From Levilactobacillus suantsaii (GTDB taxonomy: Bacteria; Bacillota; Bacilli; Lactobacillales; Lactobacillaceae): DNA of 64,000 nt. Positions 8,626 through 16,973 of this stretch are shown in pieces. Within the stretch, counting starts at the first letter, position 1, and every line of letters starts with the position of its first letter. Below the pieces are notes generated by a model. That model was not told where the DNA came from, made no database searches, and worked only from the letters and a program-made list of their open reading frames with translations. The stretch covers positions 62,001 through 126,000 of the forward strand of contig NZ_QXIL01000004.1 of NCBI RefSeq assembly GCF_004115745.1, given 5' to 3'. A program made the translations under genes and the position numbers.

Positions 8626-9168
8626 TTAGTAATCCGCTGACTGACGCTTTAAGTTGACCTCACGTTTGGCTTCGTAAGCCGCTTGAATCTCATCTTGACT
8701 GAAGCCTAAATCAACGAAGCCCCATTTCAAGAAGAGCCGCCAAGCGTGGCGAAAATCATCTTGCCGGTGGCTGAAGTGACTGTTAAAGACCATCCGTTTC
8801 AAGATTAAGTATTGTTGGTCGAGGTCTTTGGCCGGCCGACTCTTTTCCAGCAAGGTCAAGTCCTCTTCCTTAAGCATGATCAGTTGCGTCCAGGTCTTCT
8901 TGGCCGCCACTAATAAGAAGAAATCTAGCGCGTCGGTGTACTCCGTCAACAGCGTTTCCCGTGGCGTTTTGTTCGGGTCACTTTTCCCCCGGTGGGTCTT
9001 CCAGACTTTGAACCATTCTGAAGTGTTGGCCACTTCGGCTAGTTCAACGTCCAGCGCCACGTAGGCGTTTTCAATCTGACGGGTGCGCGACAGTTCGAGA
9101 TCACGGTCGCGGGTGATCTGCTCATCCAGCGCGATGGACTGTTGCACGAGTTTGGCAAGTTCTAACAC
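8626..9168 (-). CDS. Dimeric-type dUTPase homologue (all-alpha NTP pyrophosphatase)
   Basis: 180 residues resembling the dimeric dUTPase family (dUTPase_2) of the all-alpha NTP pyrophosphatase superfamily. The metal-binding pattern is visible: VELAEVANT with Glu42 and Glu45, the FKVWK substrate-side element, and LLTEYTDALDFFLLVA with Glu76 and Asp79. Such enzymes hydrolyse dUTP to dUMP and keep uracil out of DNA; substrate here is inferred. Start is GTG at 9166-9168 with AGGAGG seven bases upstream. It is the last gene of an operon with two unrecognised proteins, 11 bases behind the preceding stop. Confidence 0.72.
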   Translation of the reverse strand: MLELAKLVQQSIALDEQITRDRDLELSRTRQIENAYVALDVELAEVANTSEWFKVWKTHRGKSDPNKTPRETLLTEYTDALDFFLLVAAKKTWTQLIMLKEEDLTLLEKSRPAKDLDQQYLILKRMVFNSHFSHRQDDFRHAWRLFLKWGFVDLGFSQDEIQAAYEAKREVNLKRQSADY

Positions 9169-9179
9169 ACACGTTCCTC

Positions 9180-10121
9180 CTAGCTAAAAATCAAGGGATC
9201 CGAAACGACCTCTAAATCATTCAAATTTTCTAAGTACCAATCCCGCATGAACGGGTAACGTAACAGGATATCAAACCAGGAGATCTTCTGTTCATCATCG
9301 TGGACGGTCAGGACCCATTCCGGTTGACCCTCCAGTTGGTTGTTGAAAATGTCCACGGTCACGCCCTTATCCAGTTCGATGCGGGCCCCGTTGCCGTTCG
9401 CCCCGTTGGTCAGCATGTAATCGTGCTTCGCCGCAGCCACGAACAGCCGGTCAACCACACCGGCTGGTAAATCTGCCGAACGCACGGCATAATTCTGTCG
9501 GTTCGCCGCGTCTAAAATGTTGAAGTCCACGGAGTAGCCATAGTCCTCTTTCAGATACCGGGCAAAGTCGACCAAAACCTGAACGGAAGATTTGACCGTA
9601 TCGGCAGGGACCGTCTCGTGCAGATCAATGATGAACAGTTGAGTTAGCGCGTGGCTGTTAAACCGAAACATCTTGCGGTCTAAATTTAAGTAAAAGAGCG
9701 ATTGGCCCGTCGCTTTCTCGCGGTAGAAGACGCCACCATTAGCGGAGGTCTCGACCCGAAAGTTGAAGGTTCCCCGGTCACCCAAGGGGGTCAATTGTTG
9801 GGTCAATTCTTCTTGGTGATCTCGGGACTGCAGCATGACGTGTTTACCCTGATCATGCAGTTCTAGCATCCGCGACATGAACAATAAGTAGTAGTCCGCG
9901 TTGCTGTATTGGTGCGGAAAGGTCACGTAATCTGAATCCAACTGAAAGTCGGCCAGTTCCGTTGCCGCAGCGACCAGTTCATCGGCATCGTGGGTTTTGA
10001 TCAGTTGGTCCATCAGCTGGGTAAATTTTAAGCCGGTAGCCAACCCGCTCTTAATGGCCTCGTTATAGTTCAACAACCGACCACTAATCGTCAGAGTTGC
10101 TGGATCATTGTCATTAATCAT
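9180..10121 (-). CDS. Uncharacterised protein, middle gene of the dUTPase-linked operon
   Basis: I do not recognise this 313-residue protein. It is acidic and soluble, with no signal peptide or membrane segment. A repeat-poor alpha/beta pattern is suggested; a central segment LFYLNLDRKMFRFNSHALTQLFIIDLHE and a C-terminal WFDILLRYPFMRDWYLENLNDLEV stand out, but I cannot map them to a known family. The ATG lies inside the 3' end of the upstream gene (eight-base overlap), with a GGGGTGAAGG site, so the two are coupled and probably act together. Codon use and composition look like its neighbours. Confidence 0.75.
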   Translation of the reverse strand: MINDNDPATLTISGRLLNYNEAIKSGLATGLKFTQLMDQLIKTHDADELVAAATELADFQLDSDYVTFPHQYSNADYYLLFMSRMLELHDQGKHVMLQSRDHQEELTQQLTPLGDRGTFNFRVETSANGGVFYREKATGQSLFYLNLDRKMFRFNSHALTQLFIIDLHETVPADTVKSSVQVLVDFARYLKEDYGYSVDFNILDAANRQNYAVRSADLPAGVVDRLFVAAAKHDYMLTNGANGNGARIELDKGVTVDIFNNQLEGQPEWVLTVHDDEQKISWFDILLRYPFMRDWYLENLNDLEVVSDPLIFS

Positions 10122-10992
10122 CAGCCTTCACCCCGCCTTCACTCTTGCCAATCAGACTATTGAGGTAGTCAGCGTAGAGGCTTTGATTGTGGGCCTCAAA
10201 GTGTTCAAAGTCGTCAAAGGCATCCCGAATACTTTGCTTTTCGTAGTTTAAAATCGTGTCTTCCTTGGACAACACTAGGATTTGGTCGTCGTTTTTCTTA
10301 ATCAGTTTGTGTGCGTTCAAGGCTTTTTCGTCCTGGTCAGCCAACTGCGTCAACTGGTCGATGATGCCTTGCCGTTCGTCCTTTAATTTGCCGGAGTCCC
10401 ATGGCAGGCTACTTTTTTGACTATTTTCTTTTAATTGTTCACGCAACTTGGTCTTTTGATTATCCCGAACTGGCTGCGCATCCATCAGTTTTTGCAGGTC
10501 TTCACTTTGCGCCGAAATCTTCTCGATTTGCGCCGTATTCAAGCGTTGATGCTGACTTTCCAGGTTGAAGGACTGTTGGAGCTTCTGGTACTCCGTCTGG
10601 TCGAACTCGAATTTAACGTTAATCACATCGAGGTCACCAAACAGGCGCCGATCCCACCAGTTCCCAAAATAAATGTGAAAGAGGCCCGTCGTGTACTCGT
10701 CATAGTAAAAGAACGGGTAAATATGACCCAAATAATCAATCAGCCGGTCACTTAAATAGTGACTGATCTGGGGGTGAATATTGTCGACCAATTCCGCAAG
10801 ATGATTCACGGTCTTAGTCGCCCGGGTCTTCTTGACCTCTTTATGATAGCGGACCTGGTCAAGTAATTCGTAGACTTGCCGGTCATCGCCGTGTTGAACC
10901 GCTGCCTGCAACGTGCTCAAGTAATCGAGTTTGTTGGCGATTGCCTGGGTTAAAACGTCGGCAGCACTTGCTTGCTGTTCTTGATTTTCCAT
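10114..10992 (-). CDS. Uncharacterised coiled-coil protein, first gene of the dUTPase-linked operon
   Basis: I do not recognise this 292-residue protein. The first half is mixed and contains an aromatic stretch (HIYPFFYYDEYTTGLFHIYFGNWWDRRLFG, about residues 89-118; listed as a region, not a motif). The second half (about 130-270) is charged, rich in Gln, Lys and Glu and likely coiled coil. There is no signal peptide. The ATG follows GAATGAGGG. It begins a three-gene transcript downstream of the glnA terminator. A structural or partner role is possible, but nothing in the sequence fixes it. Confidence 0.75.
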   Translation of the reverse strand: MENQEQQASAADVLTQAIANKLDYLSTLQAAVQHGDDRQVYELLDQVRYHKEVKKTRATKTVNHLAELVDNIHPQISHYLSDRLIDYLGHIYPFFYYDEYTTGLFHIYFGNWWDRRLFGDLDVINVKFEFDQTEYQKLQQSFNLESQHQRLNTAQIEKISAQSEDLQKLMDAQPVRDNQKTKLREQLKENSQKSSLPWDSGKLKDERQGIIDQLTQLADQDEKALNAHKLIKKNDDQILVLSKEDTILNYEKQSIRDAFDDFEHFEAHNQSLYADYLNSLIGKSEGGVKADD

Positions 10993-11195
10993 GAATTATC
11001 CCTCATTCTCGTGTTCTTAGGCACTGCCGTGAACATTGGTTATAAGTTCATGTTACCAAAAAAAGACACAGAATAAAGCAGTTTGCCCCAATTTTGACCA
11101 AAAACAATACTTTTTATAATGACGACCGCCATAATTTACCCGGTAGACCCTTTTACCTCGGTCAAACGCTACGGCCGTCATACCAAGACCCAAAA

Positions 11196-11226
11196 GGACC
11201 GTTGATGACATCGCCATCAACGGTCC
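11196..11226 (-). terminator. Terminator after glnA
   Basis: GGACCGTTGATG pairs with CATCAACGGTCC around a seven-base loop, followed on the minus strand by TTTTG. The hairpin is symmetric and could also end a transcript from the plus strand, though the plus-side T tract is poor. Confidence 0.82.
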
Positions 11227-11257
11227 CGTTTCAAAATTTAAATTTTTACCTAAACCT

Positions 11258-12598
11258 TTAGTAGAGTTCCAGGTACTGGTCCCGTTCCCACTGGGAAACC
11301 TGAGTCCGGTAGGAATTGTACTCGAGGTTCTTGGCTTCGATGAAGCTCTGGTACAGGTGATTCCCCATGGCGTTACGCATGACCTCATCAGCCGCCAAAT
11401 CCTTAAGGGTGTTATGCAAGGTGTCTGGCAAATTGGTGATGTGGTTCTCTTGCCGTTCCTCGGCATCCATCCGGTAGATGTTGCGGTCCACGGCCTCTTG
11501 TGGGACCAGCTGGTTCCGTAAGCCGTCTAAGCCGGCCTCTAAGACCGCTGCGATGGCCAAATAAGGATTGGCCGCCGGGTCAACGCTACGCAACTCTAAC
11601 CGTGTCGATAAGCCGCGTGAGCTTGGGACCCGGATCAATGGTGAACGGTTCGACCCGGACCAGGCCACGTAAACTGGCGCTTCGTACCCCGGCACTAACC
11701 GCTTGTAGCTGTTCACAATGGGGTTGCAGATAGCGGTAAAGCTACGGGCGTGCTTCAACAGACCGCCCAGGAAGTGGAACGCGTCTTCAGATAATTCCAT
11801 CTTCCCCTGCTTGTCGTAAAAGGCGTTGCCCTTGTCGTGGAAGAGCGACATGTTCAGGTGCATCCCTGAGCCATTGATGCCCGTCAACGGTTTCGGCATG
11901 AACGTTGCGAACAGCCCGTACTTGCGGGCAATCGTCTTGACAACCAGTTTGAAGGTCTGGATGTTATCCGCCGCGGTCAACGCATCGGCATACTTGAAGT
12001 CGATTTCGTGTTGGCCAGGAGCCACTTCGTGATGGGCCGCTTCGACGTCAAAGCCCATTTTTTCCAGGGTCAGTACGATTTCCCGTCGGCAATTTTCCCC
12101 CAAGTCCATCGGGGCCATGTCGAAGTAGCTCCCTTTATCGTTTAATTCCATGGTCGGCTTCCCGTTTTCATCCATCTTGAACAGGAAGAATTCCGGTTCT
12201 GGACCGATATTGAAGTCGGTAAAACCGGCCTTACGCATATCGCTGAGGACCCGAATTAAGTTGTTCCGCGGGTCGCCTTCGAAAGGTTCGCCGTTGGGCT
12301 TATAGACCTCACAGATGACCCGGGCGATTTTGCCCCGTTCCGTACTCCACGGGAAGATCATCCACGTGGATAAGTCGGGATACAGGTACATGTCACTTTC
12401 TTCGATACGGACGAAGCCATCGATCGAAGACCCGTCAAACATGAGCTTGTTATCCAATAATTTTCCTAATTGACTGATTGGGACTTCCACGTTTTTGATC
12501 GTACCGAACAGGTCAGTGAACATTAACCGCAAGAACTTGACGTCTTCGTCCTTCGCCATCTGACGAATATCGTCTTTTGTGTATGCCGGTTTTGCCAT
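11258..12598 (-). CDS. glnA: Glutamine synthetase, type I
   Basis: 446-residue GSI-alpha type enzyme that makes glutamine from glutamate, ammonia and ATP. Signatures: [11 protein letters not shown] (about 53-63), EPEFFLF metal ligands, [11 protein letters not shown] near the active site, [18 protein letters not shown], and [24 protein letters not shown]. It lacks an adenylylation-type insertion, as expected in Firmicutes where GlnR and feedback control replace adenylylation. It is second gene of glnR-glnA, 47 bases behind glnR, with GGGAGCG before the ATG. Confidence 0.97.
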   Translation of the reverse strand: MAKPAYTKDDIRQMAKDEDVKFLRLMFTDLFGTIKNVEVPISQLGKLLDNKLMFDGSSIDGFVRIEESDMYLYPDLSTWMIFPWSTERGKIARVICEVYKPNGEPFEGDPRNNLIRVLSDMRKAGFTDFNIGPEPEFFLFKMDENGKPTMELNDKGSYFDMAPMDLGENCRREIVLTLEKMGFDVEAAHHEVAPGQHEIDFKYADALTAADNIQTFKLVVKTIARKYGLFATFMPKPLTGINGSGMHLNMSLFHDKGNAFYDKQGKMELSEDAFHFLGGLLKHARSFTAICNPIVNSYKRLVPGYEAPVYVAWSGSNRSPLIRVPSSRGLSTRLELRSVDPAANPYLAIAAVLEAGLDGLRNQLVPQEAVDRNIYRMDAEERQENHITNLPDTLHNTLKDLAADEVMRNAMGNHLYQSFIEAKNLEYNSYRTQVSQWERDQYLELY

Positions 12599-12645
12599 TC
12601 AAATCGCTCCCTATCAAATTTTTAACTGCCAAACTACCTTACTTG

Positions 12646-13032
12646 CTAAAGAGGCCGGTGCGGCTCGTGTGCAGCGTTCGGCCGGTTAAGGCCGCCCTGA
12701 CGCAAGATTTCATCCTGCAAGATGTGTCGCACGTCCTCGTCCGTCAACGGCTGCTTTTGAGCTGCTTTTTTGGCCGCGGCCGCTTGGGCTTGCTGGGTGT
12801 AAATTGCCTTGATGCCCGCCACGTTGACCCCATCATCGAGATAATCCTTGATTTCTAACAACCGGTCGACGTCGTTCAACGAATACATGCGCCGGTTGCC
12901 TTCGTTACGTTGTGGCGTAATAAGTTCTTGCGCCTCGTAGTACCGAATTTGCCGGGCAGTCAAACTCGTCAATTTCATCACGGTTCCAATTGGTAAAACG
13001 GCCAGTGACCGTCGAAGTTCTTTACCTTTCAA
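12646..13032 (-). CDS. glnR: Nitrogen regulator GlnR (MerR family)
   Basis: 128-residue MerR-type regulator with the helix-turn-helix VMKLTSLTARQIRYYEAQEL followed by NRRMYSLNDVDRLLEI; the C-terminal tail senses feedback-inhibited glutamine synthetase in the family. It represses glnRA when nitrogen is in excess. The start is TTG at 13030-13032, giving KGKELRRS, which matches other lactobacillar GlnRs, with a GGGGGG site eight bases upstream. A GlnR operator lies at 13097-13113, indicating autoregulation. Confidence 0.95.
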   Translation of the reverse strand: MKGKELRRSLAVLPIGTVMKLTSLTARQIRYYEAQELITPQRNEGNRRMYSLNDVDRLLEIKDYLDDGVNVAGIKAIYTQQAQAAAAKKAAQKQPLTDEDVRHILQDEILRQGGLNRPNAAHEPHRPL

Positions 13033-13061
13033 CCTACCGACCCCCCTTCAACACTACCGAT

Positions 13062-13089
13062 ATCATACCACGCCACCGGGGGGAGTCAA
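13062..13089 (-). promoter_or_regulatory. Promoter of glnRA
   Basis: Minus strand TTGACT (13084-13089), 16-base spacer, TATGAT (13062-13067), about 30 bases before the glnR start. The GlnR operator lies just upstream of the -35. Confidence 0.8.
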
Positions 13090-13096
13090 GGTATCG

Positions 13097-13113
13097 TGTT
13101 AGATTTTATAACA
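13097..13113 (-). promoter_or_regulatory. GlnR/TnrA operator
   Basis: TGTTAGATTTTATAACA fits the consensus TGTNA-N7-TNACA exactly, with symmetric TGTTA/TAACA arms. It lies seven bases upstream of the glnRA -35, where GlnR binds in Bacillus and Lactobacillus. Confidence 0.9.
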
Positions 13114-13154
13114 TGAACCTCGTTTTCCGCCCCATCTTTAGTTAATCGTAAAAA

Positions 13155-14072
13155 CTAATGCCCCCACCACCGGGTGACGAGATCCACCACCTGGTCCTGT
13201 TGTTCCGGGTGTTGCACGAGATTAAACCAACGGGCCATCGTCTGGTGCCGAAACCAAGTCAATTGTCGTTTGGCATAGTGGCGGGAATCTTGCTTGACGC
13301 GGTCGATGCCCGCCGCTAAGCGCTCAGGATCGTCTAAGACTGGTAAGAGTTCGCGGTAACCAATGCCACTGGCAGCGGGTAAGGCACTCCCACCCTGCTG
13401 GGCCAGCCAGCGGACTTCATCTAATAGCCCGTTTTGAACCATCACATCCACCCGTTGATTGATACGTTGGTACAGCAACTGACGGTCCGTGGTCAACGCC
13501 ACATATTGCTCATCATAAGTCGGTCCCCCATTTTTCTGCTGGGAGAACAACTGGCCCGTGACCTGAATCACCTCTAGTGCGCGAACCGTCCGCCGGATAT
13601 TAGTCGGCGGAATCTTCGCGGCCGCTACCGGGTCACGTTGTTGTAGACGCTGCCACAACGCTTCGGGGCCCTGTTCGGCGGCTTCCTGGCGTAACGTTTG
13701 CCGAATCTCAGGATCACCCGGCGCATCGGCTCCCAAAGCCAAGCCATCGAAGAGCGCCTGTAAATAAAAGCCGGTTCCCCCCGCGATGATTGGTAAATGA
13801 CCCCGAGCCGTAATGGCCGTGATCAACGGCCGGGCGGCTACCACGAACTGGGCCACGGTAAACTGCTGAGTGACGTCACACACATCGATCAGATACTGAG
13901 GCACCACCCGCTGTTCGGCCGGGGTGGCCTTGGCCGTGCCAATATCCAGGTGGCGATACACCTGCATCGAGTCCCCAGAAATAATCTCACCATTGAATTT
14001 TTGGGCCAACTTCAAAGCCAACGCAGTCTTGCCGACCGCTGTCGGGCCCACGATGGCCAACACTTTTTCCAT
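13155..14072 (-). CDS. miaA: tRNA dimethylallyltransferase MiaA
   Basis: 305 residues. The P-loop GPTAVGKTALALKLA (about 9-23) and the SGDSMQVYRHLDIGTAK motif, IIAGGTGFYLQALFDGL and SGIGYRELLPVL identify MiaA, which adds a dimethylallyl group to adenosine 37 of tRNAs reading U-initial codons. The C-terminal HYAKRQLTWFRHQ motif is intact. ATG follows AGGGG. It lies upstream of glnRA, an order common in Firmicutes (miaA-hfq-glnRA in Bacillus; no hfq is visible here). Confidence 0.96.
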   Translation of the reverse strand: MEKVLAIVGPTAVGKTALALKLAQKFNGEIISGDSMQVYRHLDIGTAKATPAEQRVVPQYLIDVCDVTQQFTVAQFVVAARPLITAITARGHLPIIAGGTGFYLQALFDGLALGADAPGDPEIRQTLRQEAAEQGPEALWQRLQQRDPVAAAKIPPTNIRRTVRALEVIQVTGQLFSQQKNGGPTYDEQYVALTTDRQLLYQRINQRVDVMVQNGLLDEVRWLAQQGGSALPAASGIGYRELLPVLDDPERLAAGIDRVKQDSRHYAKRQLTWFRHQTMARWFNLVQHPEQQDQVVDLVTRWWGH

Positions 14073-14252
14073 AATCAGGGTCCCCTCAATCTAAGATAAG
14101 TTAAGGGTAACATAGGACTGCCGCCCGCGCAGAAAAAATGTGGCCACCGTCCACTTAAGGCCAAATGGAGTTAAATCACTAGCTATTTCACTGCCAAGCC
14201 TGCATAATGGAAGCGGATAATTGATTTGCCCACTGAAAGGAGTTCACTTAAA

Positions 14253-14429
14253 ATGAAACATTTTACCAAGGGGTTCCTCTTTGGGGTCGTGGCTACTGCC
14301 AGTGCCGTTGCCGGCGCCGTCTTCTCCTTTAAGAAAAAGGTCGTCCAACCCATCGAAGACCAAGAAGCTCGCTTTGAAGAAAACCGTAAAAAAGCCAACC
14401 GTAAGAGTCATGCCGCCCACCACGGCTAA
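14253..14429 (+). CDS. DUF3042 small membrane-associated protein
   Basis: 58 residues, with an N-terminal hydrophobic helix GFLFGVVATASAVAGAVFSF and a charged tail VVQPIEDQEARFEENRKKANRKS. This arrangement is that of the DUF3042 family found widely in lactobacilli; function unknown. The ATG at 14253 has AAAGGAG ten bases upstream; a longer frame start has no ribosome site. It is monocistronic, with a strong terminator directly after. Confidence 0.85.
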   Translation: MKHFTKGFLFGVVATASAVAGAVFSFKKKVVQPIEDQEARFEENRKKANRKSHAAHHG

Positions 14430-14455
14430 GACGTCTCACCGGCCGACCGTTACCT

Positions 14456-14494
14456 GCGTTGCTGGATGCTAATTCATCCAACAACGCTTTTTTT
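14456..14494 (+). terminator. Terminator after the DUF3042 gene
   Basis: GCGTTGCTGGATG pairs with CATCCAACAACGC and is followed by TTTTTTT. Confidence 0.92.
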
Positions 14495-14985
14495 GTCCAA
14501 AATTTGGCTCGTCACCAGTCAACTCTAACGGTGACTCCTACTGACTAGTAAGTGAAACAACCATTCCTACCAGGTGGTTCTTCCAGCAGTCGTCTACTCA
14601 TTTAGTTAATAATTGGGGTCAAGCACGACGCAGGTTCAACACCATTCTGAGAAATCGTGGCGAGTCCGTACACATCTTGCTGCTGGCGTGGTCACCACGG
14701 CCATACCCCCAGGCCGTTGGTTAGTCCTGTGACCGTTCCTTGCTTCTGACACTTACTTTTTTCTTATCTTCCCAGGAGCCCGTGCTAATGCCCGCTTAGC
14801 GGTGATTATGAATAATTCATGAATAAAGTTTGAGGACTTTTCTCATAAAACAGGGTTGAAAATGAGAATTTGATTAACTATAATCAATCACAATAAACGA
14901 TTATCAGATTAAAGCTTCATCAAAACGCTGATTACATTAGCGTTTGCCTGAAAATGAGAGATACATTAGAAAATGGGGGCTTTCC
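14495..14985. other. Intergenic region before opp, no gene seen
   Basis: About 490 bases. The first 300 show no coding pattern or RNA that I recognise, apart from a local palindrome CGTGGTCACCACG. The last 170 are AT-rich and hold the opp promoter, an inverted repeat TCTCAT/ATGAGA overlapping it, and two copies of TGAAAATGAGA (14857-14867 and 14949-14959). Confidence 0.6.
14856..14884 (+). promoter_or_regulatory. Promoter of the opp operon
   Basis: TTGAAA (14856-14861), 17-base spacer, TATAAT (14879-14884). The -35 lies within the second arm of a TTCTCAT...ATGAGAA inverted repeat, a plausible operator. It leaves a leader of about 95 bases before oppD. Confidence 0.85.
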
Positions 14986-16002
14986 ATGGAAAATGCAACG
15001 AACTTTCTGAACATCCAGGACGTCAGCACCGCCTTTAAGATTAACGGGCGCTTTTATGACGCCATCTCACACATCAACCTGCAGGTCCACCGCGATGAAA
15101 TTATGGCCATTGTGGGCGAATCCGGTTGCGGCAAGAGTACCTTGGCCACGACGATCATGGGACTCCATGACCCCGCCGAAACTAAGACTTCCGGCGTGAT
15201 TGATTTTGAAGGGACCGATTTACTGCAGCTCTCCGACGACCAGTACAATGATTACCGGGGCGCTAAGATTGGCATGATCTTCCAAGATCCTTTGTCAGCC
15301 CTTAACCCGTTAAAACGCGTGGAGGATCAAATCAGTGAGGTGATGGACTACCACTCCGATTTGTCGCGCGATGCCAAGCACGCCCGGGTCCTCGAACTTC
15401 TGGACCAAGTCGGCATCGTGGCCCCCAAACGGACCGCCCGGCAATTCCCCCACGAACTTTCCGGTGGGATGCGCCAACGGGTCATCATCGCCATCGCGAT
15501 TGCCTGCAAACCCGATTTGATTATCGCCTATGAACCGACCACCGCGCTCGATGTGACCATCCAAGCCCAGATCCTCGACGTCTTACGGGCGATTCAACAG
15601 GAGAACCACGCCGGCATCATCCTCATCACCCACGATTTAGGGGTCGTTGCCGAGACGGCCGACCGGGTCGCCGTGATGTACGCCGGACAGATTGTCGAAG
15701 AGGGTAGTGCCGAACAGATTTTTACCACCCCCCAGCACCCTTACACCCGTTCCTTACTACGGTCGATGCCCCAACGGGAAAACGAAAACGACGACCTGTA
15801 CGTGATTCAGGGCAACGTGCCCTCCCTTCAACGGATGCCCCAAGGCGGCGACCGCTTTGCCCCTCGGATTCCCTGGGTCCCGCAAAGCGCTCATGAAGCC
15901 GAACCCACCATGCACACGGTGGCGCCGGGGCATTCGGTCCGCTGCACTTGTTACAAGGTCTTCACGTTTCCCGACCAGCAGAAAGGACCGGTGACCCCAT
16001 GA
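14986..16002 (+). CDS. oppD: Oligopeptide ABC transporter ATP-binding protein OppD
   Basis: 338-residue ATPase with Walker A GESGCGKST, Q-loop IFQDPLSALNP, signature LSGGMRQRV, a Walker B of the form LIIAYEPTTALD (the canonical ADEPT is AYEPT here) and the C-terminal oligopeptide-transporter extension ending in a cluster HSVRCTCYKV. With OppF it powers import of peptides. The ATG at 14986 is preceded by GGGGG; the TTG start 14 codons earlier has no good ribosome site. First gene of oppDFBCA; stop overlaps oppF. Confidence 0.95.
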   Translation: MENATNFLNIQDVSTAFKINGRFYDAISHINLQVHRDEIMAIVGESGCGKSTLATTIMGLHDPAETKTSGVIDFEGTDLLQLSDDQYNDYRGAKIGMIFQDPLSALNPLKRVEDQISEVMDYHSDLSRDAKHARVLELLDQVGIVAPKRTARQFPHELSGGMRQRVIIAIAIACKPDLIIAYEPTTALDVTIQAQILDVLRAIQQENHAGIILITHDLGVVAETADRVAVMYAGQIVEEGSAEQIFTTPQHPYTRSLLRSMPQRENENDDLYVIQGNVPSLQRMPQGGDRFAPRIPWVPQSAHEAEPTMHTVAPGHSVRCTCYKVFTFPDQQKGPVTP

Positions 16003-16973
16003 GTTTAGTTGAAATCAAAAATCTTAAGGTCCACTACCCGATTCGGTCGGGATTCTGGAACCGCATCACCGACGAAGTCCCCGCTGTAGACGGTATCAGC
16101 TTCAACATCGAAGCCGGTGAAACTTATGGTTTGGTGGGTGAATCCGGGTCGGGCAAGTCAACGACCGGTAAATCCGTGGTGGGTCTCGAAAAGGTCACTA
16201 GCGGCCAGATTCTCTACAACGGACACGACATCACCCGCCGCAACAACCGGCGCAAGCTCGACTATAACCACGACGTTCAGATGATTTTTCAGGATTCACT
16301 CTCTAGTTTGAACCCTCGGAAACGGATTGAAGACATTATCGCCGAACCCCTGCGGAACTTTGAACATCTCAGTAAGCAAGACGAGAAACTGCGGGTCTTG
16401 CAACTTCTCGACATCGTTGGGTTAGATGCCGATGCACTGTATAAGTATCCTCACCAATTTTCAGGGGGCCAACGGCAACGGATCGGGGTCGCTCGGGCCG
16501 TGGCGACCAATCCCAAATTGATCATCGCCGATGAACCCGTGTCCGCGTTGGATTTGTCCGTGCAAGCTCAGGTACTGAACTTCATGAAAAAGATTCAGCG
16601 TGACTTCGGTATCTCCTACCTCTTCATTTCCCACGATTTAGGCGTGGTTCGCCACATGTGCACCAATTTGGCCATCATGAACCGCGGTCGCTTGGTTGAA
16701 ATTGGGACCTGTGACGATATCTATAATCACCCGCTCCATATTTACACCAAGCGTTTGCTAGCCGCGATTCCCCGCACCGACGTGTCCCAACGCGCCGCAC
16801 ACCGGGCTTCCCGGTTAGCCGTTGAGGAAATCTACCGTGAGCAGCAGGATAAGTACTACGACGATAACGGACGGGCCTATCCGCTGGTCGCCGTGTCGCC
16901 GACCCATCAGGTGGCCCTCCCACCGGATATTGCCCAGCAACTTGCCCACCAGGAAAGCGAGGCGGACGTCTAA
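15999..16973 (+). CDS. oppF: Oligopeptide ABC transporter ATP-binding protein OppF
   Basis: 324-residue ATPase paired with OppD. Walker A GESGSGKST, Q-loop MIFQDSLSSLNPR, signature FSGGQRQRIGVARA, Walker B LIIADEPVSALD, and the H-loop ISHDLGVV are all intact. The ATG overlaps the oppD stop (ATGA). Its own stop overlaps the oppB ATG by one base, so the whole operon is translationally coupled. Confidence 0.96.
   Translation: MSLVEIKNLKVHYPIRSGFWNRITDEVPAVDGISFNIEAGETYGLVGESGSGKSTTGKSVVGLEKVTSGQILYNGHDITRRNNRRKLDYNHDVQMIFQDSLSSLNPRKRIEDIIAEPLRNFEHLSKQDEKLRVLQLLDIVGLDADALYKYPHQFSGGQRQRIGVARAVATNPKLIIADEPVSALDLSVQAQVLNFMKKIQRDFGISYLFISHDLGVVRHMCTNLAIMNRGRLVEIGTCDDIYNHPLHIYTKRLLAAIPRTDVSQRAAHRASRLAVEEIYREQQDKYYDDNGRAYPLVAVSPTHQVALPPDIAQQLAHQESEADV

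Noticed and set aside
14495-14900. Possible T-box or tRNA in the region before opp
   Set aside because: GGTGGTTC occurs but lacks the T-box context and a terminator; no cloverleaf could be drawn.
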